The notes below the pieces were generated by a model, which did no database searches, had not been told where the DNA came from, and saw only the letters and a list, made by a program, of their open reading frames with translations. A stretch of DNA of 64,000 nt. Origin: Pricia antarctica. Its GTDB lineage: Bacteria > Bacteroidota > Bacteroidia > Flavobacteriales > Flavobacteriaceae. Position numbers and translations under genes: made by a program. The stretch spans positions 49,023 through 113,022 of the forward strand of contig DRGL01000037.1 in NCBI GenBank assembly GCA_011050085.1. Direction: 5' to 3'. Shown piece by piece: positions 8,985 through 18,063 of the stretch (position 1 is its first letter; every line of letters begins with the position of its first letter).

Positions 8985-11317
8985 TATTTGTCTAAATTTT
9001 CAAAAGCCATTCGGGCCAAGAGATAACTAATAGTAGATTCTGCCCCTTGGTTGAGGTTTACATTCTTAAGCTCCAATCCATCATAACATCCGCCCGTACA
9101 AGGATTATATATAGTTTGATTTAGTGGATTTTTACCCATAAACCATTCAAAGGCATTTTCCATGAGTTTATCATATCCTTCTTGTGGGAATATTTTATGA
9201 AACAATTTTAAGGCCAAAATAGTATAGGCAACATCTATGGGCTGCTCTCCTCCCGTAAAATTAAGACTGTCGGACTCACCCCGTAAATGCCATTCCTGAT
9301 TGGAAATTACCCTTATAGTCCCATCTTCAAAAATTTTAGATAGCAGAAAATCAAATGATTTTTGAGCTACCTTTCGATAATCGGGATTTATGGTCATTAT
9401 ATATGCCATCAATAAGGATTGGGGCAGCACGCTATTCCCATAAGTAAGATAACTTTCGTACCACTGCCATTCTTCATCGGAGTGGTGATTGTATATAGCA
9501 ACCAATCTATCGGCGTACTTTTCAACGGATGCATTGAGACACTCTCGCTCTTTTAAATGATTGTAAAAATAGAGTCCTTTGATGATAAAGGCCATAGCTC
9601 TCGGTGAACGCACTTCTTCCATTGCCTTTATCGAAAGCTCAAACACAAACTTCGCCTTTCCGATCATAGGGGAGAACTTGTTAGGTAAATCTTCCGATAT
9701 GGAAAGCAAATACCCTAAGGCCCAAATGGCTCTGCCGCAAGCATCCTCAAGATTAACCTCATTATTTTGATCCGTAAACCGACACTCTTTGTCTACATAG
9801 TTCAAAAATTTACTGTCATTGCGAAAACAACAGAAAACGAAGTCAAAATAAATTCGAATTAATTTTAGGTCCTCTTCATCTCTGGTCAGTTTGTAGTGCT
9901 GGCAAATGGCAATCAGGGCACGGGCATTATCGTCTAAAGTGTAGCCACTTTCAGGATCTGGGCGGTTAATTTTAGAAAATTGGAGAATACCTCTTTCCGT
10001 TGTCATCTTTTTAAGATGTTTTAAGTCTAGCGGAGGCTTAACATATTTTAAAGTTAGTTTATTGCCCAATACTTTCTCAAAAACTCGGGCGTGGCCAATT
10101 GCTGCGTTTTCCCATGCGGATGCTGATGAGGTGTGCATACCATTTATGCTCATTTTCAACCGTTTTTCTTCGTTTTGCAACAGGTCGATGACGGCACTTT
10201 GTAGTTGATCGGAATCTTCAAAATCAATTAAGATTCCCGCATCGTTCTGAAGTACTTCCAATGCGTGCGGAATTGGAGTAGAAACAATAGGGCATCCACA
10301 ACTTAGCGCATAGGCAAAAGTACCACTGACAGCTTGGTTCGGGTCTTTAGATGTGAACAGATAAATATCGGTCATTTGAAGATATTCCAATAGTGTATCA
10401 AGAGGTACAAATTGGTCTATAAACCGAACATAATCGTTCAAGCCTAAATCAGCAACCTTTTGCACTAAATATTCCCGATAGGTTTCACCTTCTTCCCTTT
10501 TTAAATTCGGATGGGTTTTACCAATAATCAAGAACACCACCTCAGGATATTCATTTACAATCTTAGGAAGTGCATCCAATGTAGTCTCGATACTTTTCCC
10601 AGGTCCTAATAGACCGAAGGTAGAAAGCACCGTTTTTCCTTCCAAGCTATTTTTCTGTTTTAAATCATTTTTGTCTTCAATTTCGATCAAATGGGTTCCA
10701 TGGGCGACTACATTTATTTTATCGGCAGGTATACCATATTGTTTAGTTAAAATATCAGCCGATGTACGTGTCATTACGATTATCTCTAAAGCTCTAGAGG
10801 CTACGGTCAATACATTGTTCAGCAACTCGGGTGATGGGTTAGGTAAAACCGTATGAAAGGTAACGACTATCGGTTTATCTAAATATTCTAAAAATTCGTA
10901 AAATGACTGTTTGTTATTTTCGAAAAATCCAAATTCATGTTGAATCATTACTAGACCTACTTTAGGGTCAGCATTTATGACGTATGCGGCTTGCAGAAAA
11001 TCAAGTGCGGAATCGGCATTTAGCGTTCCCTTGATTTTTTCGCTATACTTATGTCTTTCATTGCCTTGTTCAAGAGGATAGACTTTTAATTTAAATGAAT
11101 TAGCAAACTTATCGTTCAGTGCTTCTCCCAAATCCTTGGAATACGTAGCAATACCACACTCCCGGGGAGGATAAGAAGTTAGGCAAACAATCTCTGTCAT
11201 ATTTACCTTATCGGAAATCAGCTTTTCGATTTGATGGTTGACATTTAAATGAGGAAGATGTTTTGTAGACTTTAACTGTTTTATGGATTTTTTACTACTA
11301 GTTGTTCCGTTTTTCAT
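8984..11317 (-). CDS. GT4 glycosyltransferase fused to an alpha/alpha-barrel hydrolase-like domain
   Basis: A 777-residue two-domain protein. Residues about 40-420 are a GT4 glycosyltransferase (CLTSYPPRECGIATYSKDL, then VAHGTHLIE, and the donor-site stretch CGCPIVSTP). Residues about 430-777 form a helical toroid-like domain (SGYTLDDNARALIAICQHY, EEWQWYESYLTYGNS, NPLNQTIYNPCTGGCYDG) resembling six-hairpin glycosidases. The first 39 residues are lysine- and serine-rich and uncharacteristic; Met40 (ATG at 11200) may be the true start because the family usually begins at MTEIVCL. It lies upstream of and is coupled to the GT4 gene at 7977-8984. The fusion suggests addition and trimming of the same glycan; this is inference. 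Confidence 0.85.
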   Translation of the reverse strand: MKNGTTSSKKSIKQLKSTKHLPHLNVNHQIEKLISDKVNMTEIVCLTSYPPRECGIATYSKDLGEALNDKFANSFKLKVYPLEQGNERHKYSEKIKGTLNADSALDFLQAAYVINADPKVGLVMIQHEFGFFENNKQSFYEFLEYLDKPIVVTFHTVLPNPSPELLNNVLTVASRALEIIVMTRTSADILTKQYGIPADKINVVAHGTHLIEIEDKNDLKQKNSLEGKTVLSTFGLLGPGKSIETTLDALPKIVNEYPEVVFLIIGKTHPNLKREEGETYREYLVQKVADLGLNDYVRFIDQFVPLDTLLEYLQMTDIYLFTSKDPNQAVSGTFAYALSCGCPIVSTPIPHALEVLQNDAGILIDFEDSDQLQSAVIDLLQNEEKRLKMSINGMHTSSASAWENAAIGHARVFEKVLGNKLTLKYVKPPLDLKHLKKMTTERGILQFSKINRPDPESGYTLDDNARALIAICQHYKLTRDEEDLKLIRIYFDFVFCCFRNDSKFLNYVDKECRFTDQNNEVNLEDACGRAIWALGYLLSISEDLPNKFSPMIGKAKFVFELSIKAMEEVRSPRAMAFIIKGLYFYNHLKERECLNASVEKYADRLVAIYNHHSDEEWQWYESYLTYGNSVLPQSLLMAYIMTINPDYRKVAQKSFDFLLSKIFEDGTIRVISNQEWHLRGESDSLNFTGGEQPIDVAYTILALKLFHKIFPQEGYDKLMENAFEWFMGKNPLNQTIYNPCTGGCYDGLELKNVNLNQGAESTISYLLARMAFENLDK

Positions 11318-11424
11318 AGTTGTGAGGGATTGAGTTCATCAATAGCAAGGGGGTTATAAACTAAAACTCAACAAGCTAATTGGGGACAATAGGTGTCGTA
11401 GTTTATTTTTATTTGGTGCAATCG

Positions 11425-11432
11425 TAGTAGTT
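11425..11432 (+). promoter_or_regulatory. TAGTAGTT octamer upstream of the GT4-hydrolase gene
   Basis: One of four exact TAGTAGTT copies seen in promoter-containing gaps of the island (6487-6494, 11425-11432, 12125-12132, 15954-15961). It lies about 108 bases upstream of the GT4 fusion start. Orientation relative to the downstream gene is not constant among the copies. A regulatory role is a guess. Confidence 0.2.
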
Positions 11433-11540
11433 GGTTATGTAAAATCAATTTTAAATTAGAATAGTGAACATGTATAATTAATAAATTATCAATTGTTTAA
11501 GAAACAAGTTTTTCTAATAATTACGCTGTTATTTGTTAAG

Positions 11541-11568
11541 AAAAGCATCCAGTTCAATGGATGCTTTT
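11541..11568 (-). terminator. Rho-independent terminator of the ferritin-like gene
   Basis: A 10-bp perfect stem AAAAGCATCC / GGATGCTTTT with an 8-base loop, located 31 bases past the stop codon of the gene at 11599-12084. Read on the minus strand the stem ends in TTTT followed by CTTAAC. It separates the ferritin-like gene from the GT4 pair, so the two are separate transcripts. Confidence 0.8.
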
Positions 11569-11598
11569 ACATATTAAGTACAGATATAAGACTTAAAC

Positions 11599-12084
11599 TT
11601 AGGCGATAGCCTCTTTATTGATATACCCTTCAGCGAGCTTATCAAGTTTATTATCGGCATTGTATTCCTCGTCTAAAGTACTTTGAAGTTTTTGGGCAAT
11701 ATCCTTATGTCCGAGTTGTTTTGCAAAGCGCACTGCAGTTCCATAGCCTGAAATCTCATAGTGTTCAACACGTTGAGCTTCAGCAATAAGACCAGCATTC
11801 ATCACTTCGTCGCTGTCGGCTTCATCTATAAAACCTTTGGCTTCTTTGATCAAGCCTTCCATAGCCTTACATTTTTCGCCTCCAGGTTTAATGCCCAGTT
11901 CGTCACAGATTTCCTTAATTCTCTCTCTATGATTTTTAGTTTCTTCTAAGTGATCCTCAAAAGCTTGTTTCAATTTTGAATCCGATGCATTCTCTACCAT
12001 TTTTGGTAATGCCTCAACAAGCTGTGATTCAGCACTATATAAATCTTTTAATTGATGTTCAAATAACTCCTTAAGTGTTTTCAT
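11599..12084 (-). CDS. YciE/YciF-type ferritin-like protein (DUF892)
   Basis: A 161-residue all-helical protein of the YciE/YciF family, a ferritin-like fold with a di-metal site, induced by general stress in other bacteria. The N-terminus (LKELFEHQLKDLYSAESQL) is the family signature. The expected glutamates and histidines of a four-helix diiron site are seen in LYSAESQL, DHLEETKNH, EAQRVEHYE and DEEYNADNKL. There is no signal peptide. A terminator follows the gene and two copies of TAACTGTAT lie upstream, a nonamer also found upstream of katE. Iron or peroxide handling is the family expectation; biochemical function is not firmly known. Confidence 0.9.
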   Translation of the reverse strand: MKTLKELFEHQLKDLYSAESQLVEALPKMVENASDSKLKQAFEDHLEETKNHRERIKEICDELGIKPGGEKCKAMEGLIKEAKGFIDEADSDEVMNAGLIAEAQRVEHYEISGYGTAVRFAKQLGHKDIAQKLQSTLDEEYNADNKLDKLAEGYINKEAIA

Positions 12085-12428
12085 GACATATAAAATTTAA
12101 GCGTTAATAGTTTTACTAAGTTAGTAGTAGTTCTATCATATAAATATGCCAATTGCAACAAAGGTTAACTGTATAGCTTGAAATTGCAGCTAACTGTATA
12201 TATAAAAATGGGGAAATCGCTCTTCGTAGTTGTGTATCAATTCCACTTAAAGTTTATTGCGGCATTTCAATAATTTCTATGTCAAGTTGTAAACTTTTGA
12301 TATAGTAGGCTATTATGTCTTGGACGGCTACCTAAACTTTTTTAGCATGGTTTTAAACTAAAACGAGTTACTTTTTCGCTAGTACCATGAGCAGATTAAA
12401 AGGAGGTAATAGCATTATAAATTATTTT
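12085..12428. other. Intergenic region upstream of the ferritin-like gene
   Basis: These 344 bases contain no gene. They hold TAGTAGTT at 12125-12132 and two copies of TAACTGTAT at 12166-12174 and 12191-12199, 25 bases apart. The remainder down to the end of the phosphatase gene at 12429 shows no terminator I can recognise. Confidence 0.5.
12166..12199 (-). promoter_or_regulatory. Tandem TAACTGTAT motif upstream of the ferritin-like gene
   Basis: Two exact copies of TAACTGTAT (ATACAGTTA in the gene direction) start 25 bases apart, 82 and 107 bases upstream of the start codon. A third exact copy lies at 33481-33489, 116 bases upstream of katE and in the same orientation relative to its gene. 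A shared regulator or sigma factor is possible; the statistical support is not computed here. Confidence 0.3.
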
Positions 12429-13418
12429 TCATTCCACCTCGGTGGTCTGAATTAGCCCAATATCTTTGGAATGCTGAATAGCCGTACTACTATCTTTAAA
12501 ATAGCAGATTTCGACATCCATAGATTTAATGTTCTCCATGACCGTCGTAACTTTTGGTTTTTCCATATTTTTAGTCATACGGATATAAATCGCCTTTACT
12601 CCTGACGGGAATATTTTTACGATGCGCTCATAAATAAAGGGATCTTTCTGACTATCGTCACCGAAAAGAACAAATTTCAGATTTGGATAGAATTCAAGGA
12701 TATGCTTAATCTTGTAGAACTTATGATTATGGCTGCCGCCCCCTGTAAATAGAAAATCTCCTAGACCCGTCTTAATATCTTTTAATTTTAGTACAGCCTT
12801 CGGCATATCGTGAAGCTTGGTAAAATGGTCAATAAAATTGTATAGGTTCCATTCACTGCTTGAAACATAAAAGAAGGCATTGGTACCTTTCGCCTTATTT
12901 GTGCCTACCAAGCTTAGCAAGCGATAATGTTTAACAACGCCATCGAAAATTTTACGCTTATTCACATTTCGCGTTAATAGCACATAGATCTTTTTGAAAA
13001 AATTATCTGAATGCGATATTAGAAAAGTGTCATCGATATCGGAAACAAATCCGTATTCGCCGGAGTAAGGTTTTATGAACTCTCCCCTTTCCTCAACATA
13101 CGTATTATCAATGTTTGCTGAAACTTTAAATTCATGCCAACCACTTGCCAGCGGTTTAGTATAGGGTATGGCAAAGCGGAAATAGCCATCCTCTAAGGTT
13201 TTTGTCATCAACTTAACCTCGTTAAATTCTAGATGGATAGGAACATTACCCATTGTTTTGATGGTGAACATGCGTATAACGGCGTAAGCGTAACGTAGCC
13301 GTCTACCTTCGAGACCAAAATGGTCTGGGGCATTTTTTTTGAAAATGTGACCAAATAAAATTATTTCTTGCTCGTTCGCATACCCTCGGTAAATCTTCAA
13401 ATCTACTTTCATTATCAC
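12429..13418 (-). CDS. App1-type phosphatidate phosphatase (DUF2183)
   Basis: A HAD-like phosphatase of the App1 family, whose yeast member removes phosphate from phosphatidic acid. The 329-residue protein has a beta-rich N-terminal region (about 1-120), then the catalytic part: the DXDXT motif DIDDT at 127-131, the serine motif in FFYVSSSEW and the downstream acidic loop VLFGDDSQKDP. No signal peptide or membrane segment is seen. It is divergent from a lipid kinase gene, with only 46 bases between the two starts. The pair would run opposite reactions (phosphatidate to diacylglycerol, and back). The exact substrate is inferred from the family. Confidence 0.85.
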   Translation of the reverse strand: MIMKVDLKIYRGYANEQEIILFGHIFKKNAPDHFGLEGRRLRYAYAVIRMFTIKTMGNVPIHLEFNEVKLMTKTLEDGYFRFAIPYTKPLASGWHEFKVSANIDNTYVEERGEFIKPYSGEYGFVSDIDDTFLISHSDNFFKKIYVLLTRNVNKRKIFDGVVKHYRLLSLVGTNKAKGTNAFFYVSSSEWNLYNFIDHFTKLHDMPKAVLKLKDIKTGLGDFLFTGGGSHNHKFYKIKHILEFYPNLKFVLFGDDSQKDPFIYERIVKIFPSGVKAIYIRMTKNMEKPKVTTVMENIKSMDVEICYFKDSSTAIQHSKDIGLIQTTEVE

Positions 13419-13431
13419 TTCGTATTTAGAT

Positions 13432-13439
13432 TACCTTTG
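13432..13439 (+). promoter_or_regulatory. Possible -7 element for the lipid kinase gene
   Basis: TACCTTTG fits the Bacteroidota -7 consensus TAnnTTTG and lies 25 bases before the ATG at 13465, inside the 46-base divergent gap. No clear -33 TTTG is seen at the normal distance. The very short gap means the two promoters overlap or one lies inside the neighbouring gene. Confidence 0.35.
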
Positions 13440-13464
13440 GCAATTAAGTTTTAGGTTGGATACA

Positions 13465-14343
13465 ATGACAGCGAAGATAAAAAAAGTTCTTTTGGTGATT
13501 AATCCTATTGCAGGAGACTCGGATAAGCAGCCTATAATCGAAATGGTCGAACAATATCTCGATTCCGATGTTGAATTAAGGATATATACGACCACTGGTG
13601 ATGATGATATTACAAATATTGGAACTGAAATCAAAGATTTCGAGCCAAATCGGGTTTTAGTTGCAGGTGGCGACGGCACTGTAAAAATGGTAGCGGAGGC
13701 TAGTCGCGATTTCAAACTTGTTGTTGGGATTTTGCCTGCCGGTTCAGCTAACGGATTGGCAACCGACCTTGATCTTCCCAAAGACTCCAAAAGGGCCCTT
13801 ATTACGGCCATGGGAAATCAAACCATAAAAATGGATGCACTTCGTATTGGCGACTCCATCGGACTTCACATCAGTGATTTAGGAATTAATGCTGAATTAA
13901 TCCACAAATATTCAGAAAACTCCGTAAGAGGGCATTTTGGATATTTTTTAAGTAGTATTCCTGCACTTTTAGAGACAGAAAGTCCATATAAATTTACCAT
14001 TACTGCGAATGGTGAGGATAGGAAGGTGGAGGCTGTTATGGTTGCGTTCGCGAATAGTCAAAAATTCGGGACTGGCGCTTTGGTCAATCCGAACGGTAAG
14101 CTTGACGATGGAAAATTTGAAGTATTGATTTTTAAAAAGTTAGATGTTTTGGAAATCATTAAAACGCTAAGGGGAAACATTGATATGGACCCAGATTTTG
14201 TGGAAGTAATTCAAACAACAGAAGTTCGCGTCACTACTGAAAAACCGGTTTCTTTTCAAATCGATGGAGAGCCTGACGGTACACAAAGGGAAGTAAACGT
14301 AACCATACTTCCCAATTATATAGAAATTGCAACGGGACTTTAG
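13465..14343 (+). CDS. Diacylglycerol/lipid kinase family protein (YegS/DgkB-like)
   Basis: A soluble lipid kinase that should phosphorylate diacylglycerol or a related lipid with ATP. The 292-residue protein has the nucleotide-binding motifs NPIAGD (13-18), GGDGT (68-72) and PAGSANGLA (91-99), and the C-terminal beta-sandwich ending with FQIDGEPDG. The frame is open to a TTG at 13456, but ATG 13465 is the natural start. The gene is divergent from the App1-type phosphatase, so the two probably control the phosphatidate/diacylglycerol ratio. No membrane segment is present, as usual for this family. Confidence 0.9.
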   Translation: MTAKIKKVLLVINPIAGDSDKQPIIEMVEQYLDSDVELRIYTTTGDDDITNIGTEIKDFEPNRVLVAGGDGTVKMVAEASRDFKLVVGILPAGSANGLATDLDLPKDSKRALITAMGNQTIKMDALRIGDSIGLHISDLGINAELIHKYSENSVRGHFGYFLSSIPALLETESPYKFTITANGEDRKVEAVMVAFANSQKFGTGALVNPNGKLDDGKFEVLIFKKLDVLEIIKTLRGNIDMDPDFVEVIQTTEVRVTTEKPVSFQIDGEPDGTQREVNVTILPNYIEIATGL

Positions 14344-14801
14344 TTAACTTTCTACATCCCAAAAACAGCGGCGTCCTTTAAATTCAATGTATAGGATTAT
14401 GGTTTTATTCCATATATAAAATATAAAAGAAATAAAATTATCTGAAGGGATTGCTACATATTTAAGCAGAATTAATATAATTTAAGTTGTCGTTAGCAAT
14501 CCTTCCATATGCCAGTATCCAACACGCCTTCCCAACAGTATCTAGTTTCAACCCTATTGCATCTCCGGAACTATTGTCGAAGGTTTTCTTAGTACTTAAA
14601 GGTCATTAGAACACTTGGCAAAATATAAATCAACAATCTCAACACAATAAGAAGTTTACGTTTATTCAAATTAAGGATATACCCACGAAAAATGTAAATA
14701 TTTGAAGTGGTATCCAACACGAAAGAATTTATTTTAGCAGGGAATTTATTCAATCCCCAATTAATCAAATAGCCTCTTCGTGCAATTAATTTAAAAATGC
14801 T
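14344..14801. other. Intergenic region between convergent lipid kinase and SDR genes
   Basis: These 458 bases hold no gene that I can support. There is an imperfect inverted repeat (AGGGATTGCTA near 14448 and TAGCAATCCTT near 14495, one G-T pair) with a loop of about 40 bases. It has no U-tract and is not a standard terminator. Confidence 0.4.
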
Positions 14802-15659
14802 CTATCCTCCAATAATTTCACCCCCATTGATGTGCATCACCTGACCGGTCATATAACTACTATCCTTACTGGCTAGAAACACATAGGCAGGTCCGAGTTC
14901 CGAAGGCTGCCCTGGTCTCCCCATAGGGACTTTCTTACCAAAATCCTTTAGTTTTTCCTTATCAAATGTAGCAGGAATAAGAGGAGTCCATACCGGACCG
15001 GGAGCGATTGCGTTTACGCGTATGCCTTTTTTGGCCAACATGCCTGAAAGACTTCTAGTGAAAGCAACTATGGCCCCCTTCGTACTAGCATAATCAACAA
15101 GGTGTTCCGATCCCCGATAGGCAGTTACAGATGTGGTATTGATAATAGCGTCGCCTTCATTTAGATGACTAAGGGCCGCTTGCACAATATAAAAATAGGC
15201 GTATATGTTGGTTTCAAAAGTACGATGCAGGTTTTCAGTGCTGATGTCTTCAATACTTTCCTCAGGAAACTGTACGGCAGCATTGTTGACTACAATATTC
15301 AATTCACCGAATTTTTCGATGGTCTTCTGAATGGTGCTTTTGCAAAATTCCACGTTCCTAACATCTCCCTGAATCAAAAGACATTCCCTACCCTCCTTCT
15401 CAATAGCCTGTTGGGTATGCTTTGCATCTTTGTCCTCATCAAGATATACGATGGCTACATCAGCACCTTCTCGTGCAAAGTGTACAGCGGCACTTTTTCC
15501 GATTCCACTGTCGCCCCCAGTGATTAGCGCTATCTTACCTTTTAATTTTCCACTGCCCTTATAGTCAACACGGATGGTTTCAGGGGTAATATCCATTTTA
15601 TATTGTTCCCCTGGTTGATCTTTTTGCTTTTCTTTTTCAAACGCTTTGTGTTCTGTCAT
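14802..15659 (-). CDS. General-stress SDR oxidoreductase (YghA/YdaD type)
   Basis: A classical short-chain dehydrogenase of 285 residues with an N-terminal extension of about 40 residues containing DQPGEQYKMDITPE, typical of the group that includes E. coli YghA and B. subtilis general stress protein 39. The cofactor motif TGGDSGIG is at 47-54, NNAA at 125-128, and the catalytic Ser177, Tyr190 and Lys194 are present. NAD(P)H specificity and substrate are not known for most of the group. It is divergent from the ytxH-like gene with 366 bases between, suggesting shared stress control. Confidence 0.9.
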   Translation of the reverse strand: MTEHKAFEKEKQKDQPGEQYKMDITPETIRVDYKGSGKLKGKIALITGGDSGIGKSAAVHFAREGADVAIVYLDEDKDAKHTQQAIEKEGRECLLIQGDVRNVEFCKSTIQKTIEKFGELNIVVNNAAVQFPEESIEDISTENLHRTFETNIYAYFYIVQAALSHLNEGDAIINTTSVTAYRGSEHLVDYASTKGAIVAFTRSLSGMLAKKGIRVNAIAPGPVWTPLIPATFDKEKLKDFGKKVPMGRPGQPSELGPAYVFLASKDSSYMTGQVMHINGGEIIGG

Positions 15660-16025
15660 GATTATTTTATTTAATCCTATTGAAAAATCGATTGTTTTTA
15701 AATAAATGGGATACTATTCTTCCAAAACCAAGTTCACCACATGGGAAGAAGAAAATCACATTGTATGAAAATTACTGAATCACCAGGTAGGAAAGTTTTC
15801 TATTGAAAATTTCTTTAACTCAATTCCAATTGTGGTAGTTAATGAATGAAATGGACTACCTTTCGCTATACTTAGTTTAGAATTTTGTAGTTCAAAAAAC
15901 AAGAAATAAAGGTTTCTATGAACACTCCGAAAATTAGAATATTGTATTTTTGGTAGTAGTTTTGAGTGAAGCGTTTATACAATAGAACAACTGATTTTTA
16001 TTAATTACACTAAAGATTTCAACAA
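15660..16025. other. Divergent promoter region between SDR and YtxH genes
   Basis: No ORF is supported. TAGTAGTT occurs at 15954-15961 and overlaps TAGTTTTG (15957-15964), a match to the -7 consensus TAnnTTTG, 62 bases before the YtxH start. Nothing else stands out. Confidence 0.4.
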
Positions 16026-16352
16026 ATGGGAAAATCAAGAGATAACTCCGGAGTATGGATGGCTGCACTTACAGGAGCAGTAATAGGGTCTACAGTCGCG
16101 GTGTTATATGCACCCAGAAGTGGTAGGGAAACAAGAACGATTATTAGGAAGGAAGTTGAATCTACGACAGAAAAATTGAACGATACCGTCCTAGATTTGA
16201 AAGAATCGGTGGTCGAAAAGATAGATAAGGACGGTAATGGTTTCGGCTATTTTTTAGGTTCCCAAATCGCGCGTATCGCTTTTTTTACCAATGAAATTAT
16301 GAAGGCTCTTGACAAAGAGCTTAAGGAATTGGAAATTAAGAATGTGATTTAG
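16026..16352 (+). CDS. YtxH-like general stress protein
   Basis: A 108-residue protein with the YtxH layout: a short N-terminus, one glycine/alanine-rich membrane segment (AALTGAVIGSTVAVLYAPRSG, about residues 13-33) and an amphipathic coiled helix (ESTTEKLNDTVLDLKES). YtxH proteins are stress-induced in Firmicutes and common in Bacteroidota, with no known biochemical activity. It is divergent from the SDR gene. The C-terminal tail (about 75-108) is longer than in minimal YtxH proteins. Confidence 0.85.
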   Translation: MGKSRDNSGVWMAALTGAVIGSTVAVLYAPRSGRETRTIIRKEVESTTEKLNDTVLDLKESVVEKIDKDGNGFGYFLGSQIARIAFFTNEIMKALDKELKELEIKNVI

Positions 16353-16980
16353 ATTATTTTATGCCATTCTAAACCTGTTTTGATATTCTTTACATTACAT
16401 TGATAGTATGTAAACTTCGCAAACTCGAAATTTTCGTTTATGGTCATTCTAACTGTGGTTGTCTTAGTTATTATCGTAATTAACTTTTAAAACTGTACGG
16501 GGTTGAGTTATGGCTTACGTACAATTTTCTGAAAGAATTAGTTAGTGCTAATCCTAAATTTACGGTTCAAAATAATGACGGGTTACAGTAAATATGTTCA
16601 GTTTTTAAATTCTCCCCTAAAGATACAATATCACAAGCTTTTGCCTTCTAATAAAATTTACAAGGGGAGCCAATCAATAGTCATCATGGCATACACCCAG
16701 GTCATCTTCTAATTTCAAAACTGTATTTAGCAAAATAATCCGTTCCTTATATGTTAAGGAACAAAGCCTTTATTTCATCACAGATAACTTTATTCTCTTA
16801 CCCTCATAGGGGTCACATTTTACCAGTTTGGTAATGAAGTAGTTATTTAAGCGATAATGGTATATCTAGAATTTGGTTCTATCTAATTTCGACAGCTTAT
16901 GTGACCGCTACACTAATATGAGGGTCACATTTAAGTTTAACCTGTCCATACACTTTTATGAGTTCAAGCAATATGACATT
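16353..16980 (+). other. Intergenic region upstream of the acyl-CoA-dehydrogenase-like gene
   Basis: These 628 bases contain no certain gene. A 16-codon hydrophobic ORF starts at ATG 16440 and ends at 16490; I do not claim it is expressed. A perfect 8-bp hairpin GTTCCTTA / TAAGGAAC lies at 16742-16762. The octamer GGTCACAT occurs at 16811-16818 and 16923-16930, and once more just inside the next gene at 17013-17020. Confidence 0.4.
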
Positions 16981-18063
16981 ATGAATACCATTTTAGATAT
17001 GAAGCATACAAAGGTCACATATGAAATGCCTAATTGCTATGCGGATTTTGACGGTAAATTTCCTTTTGAAGGCATCGAATTGCTGAAGTCTTTAGAACTA
17101 ACTACTGTGAACGTTCCTTTAAGATTTGGTGGAAAAGGTTTGGGAGGGAATACTGGAAATCGCCAAGTGTTAGAGGTTCTTAAAGAAGTTGGCTCCTATG
17201 ATCTGTCTTTGGGACGTATATACGAAGGCCATATAAATGCCTTATTGCTCATTGAGCGTTTTGGGGACGGGAATCAGAAAGAACGTTATTTCGAGGAGGC
17301 CGTAAACGGAAAAATTTTTGGAGTTTGGAATTCAGAAATGCCTACTGAGCCTTTAACATTTAATGATCTCAATGGTGTATTTGAATTATCGGGTGCCAAG
17401 GTATTCTGTTCAGGGGCTTCCAATATCGATAGGCCAATAGTAACCGCGGAAGGCGAGAAGGGTACACGTATGGTCATTATTGATATGGATGAATTGCGAC
17501 TTAATGAAGATTACACGTATTGGAGACCCATGGGAATGAAATCATCGGTTAGTTGCAGATTCGATTTTTCCGGTGTTAACTTCGATCAAAAACAGATATT
17601 AGGTGGCCCCTATGATTATGTCAACGAACCTGATTTTACTTCAGGCGCCGCTAGATTCGCCGCTGTTCAACTAGGTGGAGCTGAAGCTGCCATACGAGCG
17701 ACTATCTACCATCTTGAAAAGACAAATAGGACCAAGGCACCGGAGCAATTGGCTCGATTGGCCAAGTTGGCTACGCTTCAAGAAACGGGAAGGCTTTGGT
17801 TAAAGCATACCGGTGATGAACTCAATAAGCGCTACGATGCTCCTTCCCACAGCATGTTCCGTGCAAACTTATTTCGAACGGTAGTCAGGGAAATATGTGA
17901 AAATATTCTTTCGATATGTGAAATGTCCGTAGGCTTGCAGGGGATGATGCAACCACATCCCTTGGAACGTATTCATAGAGATTTAAGTGTATATCTAAAA
18001 CAGCCCGGTCCGGATAGAACCTTGATCGCGTGCGCAGAATCATTTTTGAAATACGATAGGTAA
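16981..18063 (+). CDS. Acyl-CoA-dehydrogenase-like flavoprotein
   Basis: A 360-residue protein of the acyl-CoA dehydrogenase fold. The frame is open to a TTG at 16873, but ATG 16981 is chosen because the residues before it do not resemble the family. Visible features are VNVPLRFGGKGLG in the N-terminal helical domain, FGVWNSEMPTEP at the flavin/substrate region, a beta-domain with GAKVFCSGASNIDRP, and a C-terminal helical bundle (QLGGAEAAIRATIYHLE). The usual catalytic glutamate cannot be placed with confidence. The stop overlaps the next start (TAATG). Proteins of this kind beside PIG-L/methyltransferase fusions and GT2 genes probably oxidise an acyl group on a glycoconjugate precursor rather than serve fatty-acid catabolism; this is inference. 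Confidence 0.75.
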   Translation: MNTILDMKHTKVTYEMPNCYADFDGKFPFEGIELLKSLELTTVNVPLRFGGKGLGGNTGNRQVLEVLKEVGSYDLSLGRIYEGHINALLLIERFGDGNQKERYFEEAVNGKIFGVWNSEMPTEPLTFNDLNGVFELSGAKVFCSGASNIDRPIVTAEGEKGTRMVIIDMDELRLNEDYTYWRPMGMKSSVSCRFDFSGVNFDQKQILGGPYDYVNEPDFTSGAARFAAVQLGGAEAAIRATIYHLEKTNRTKAPEQLARLAKLATLQETGRLWLKHTGDELNKRYDAPSHSMFRANLFRTVVREICENILSICEMSVGLQGMMQPHPLERIHRDLSVYLKQPGPDRTLIACAESFLKYDR

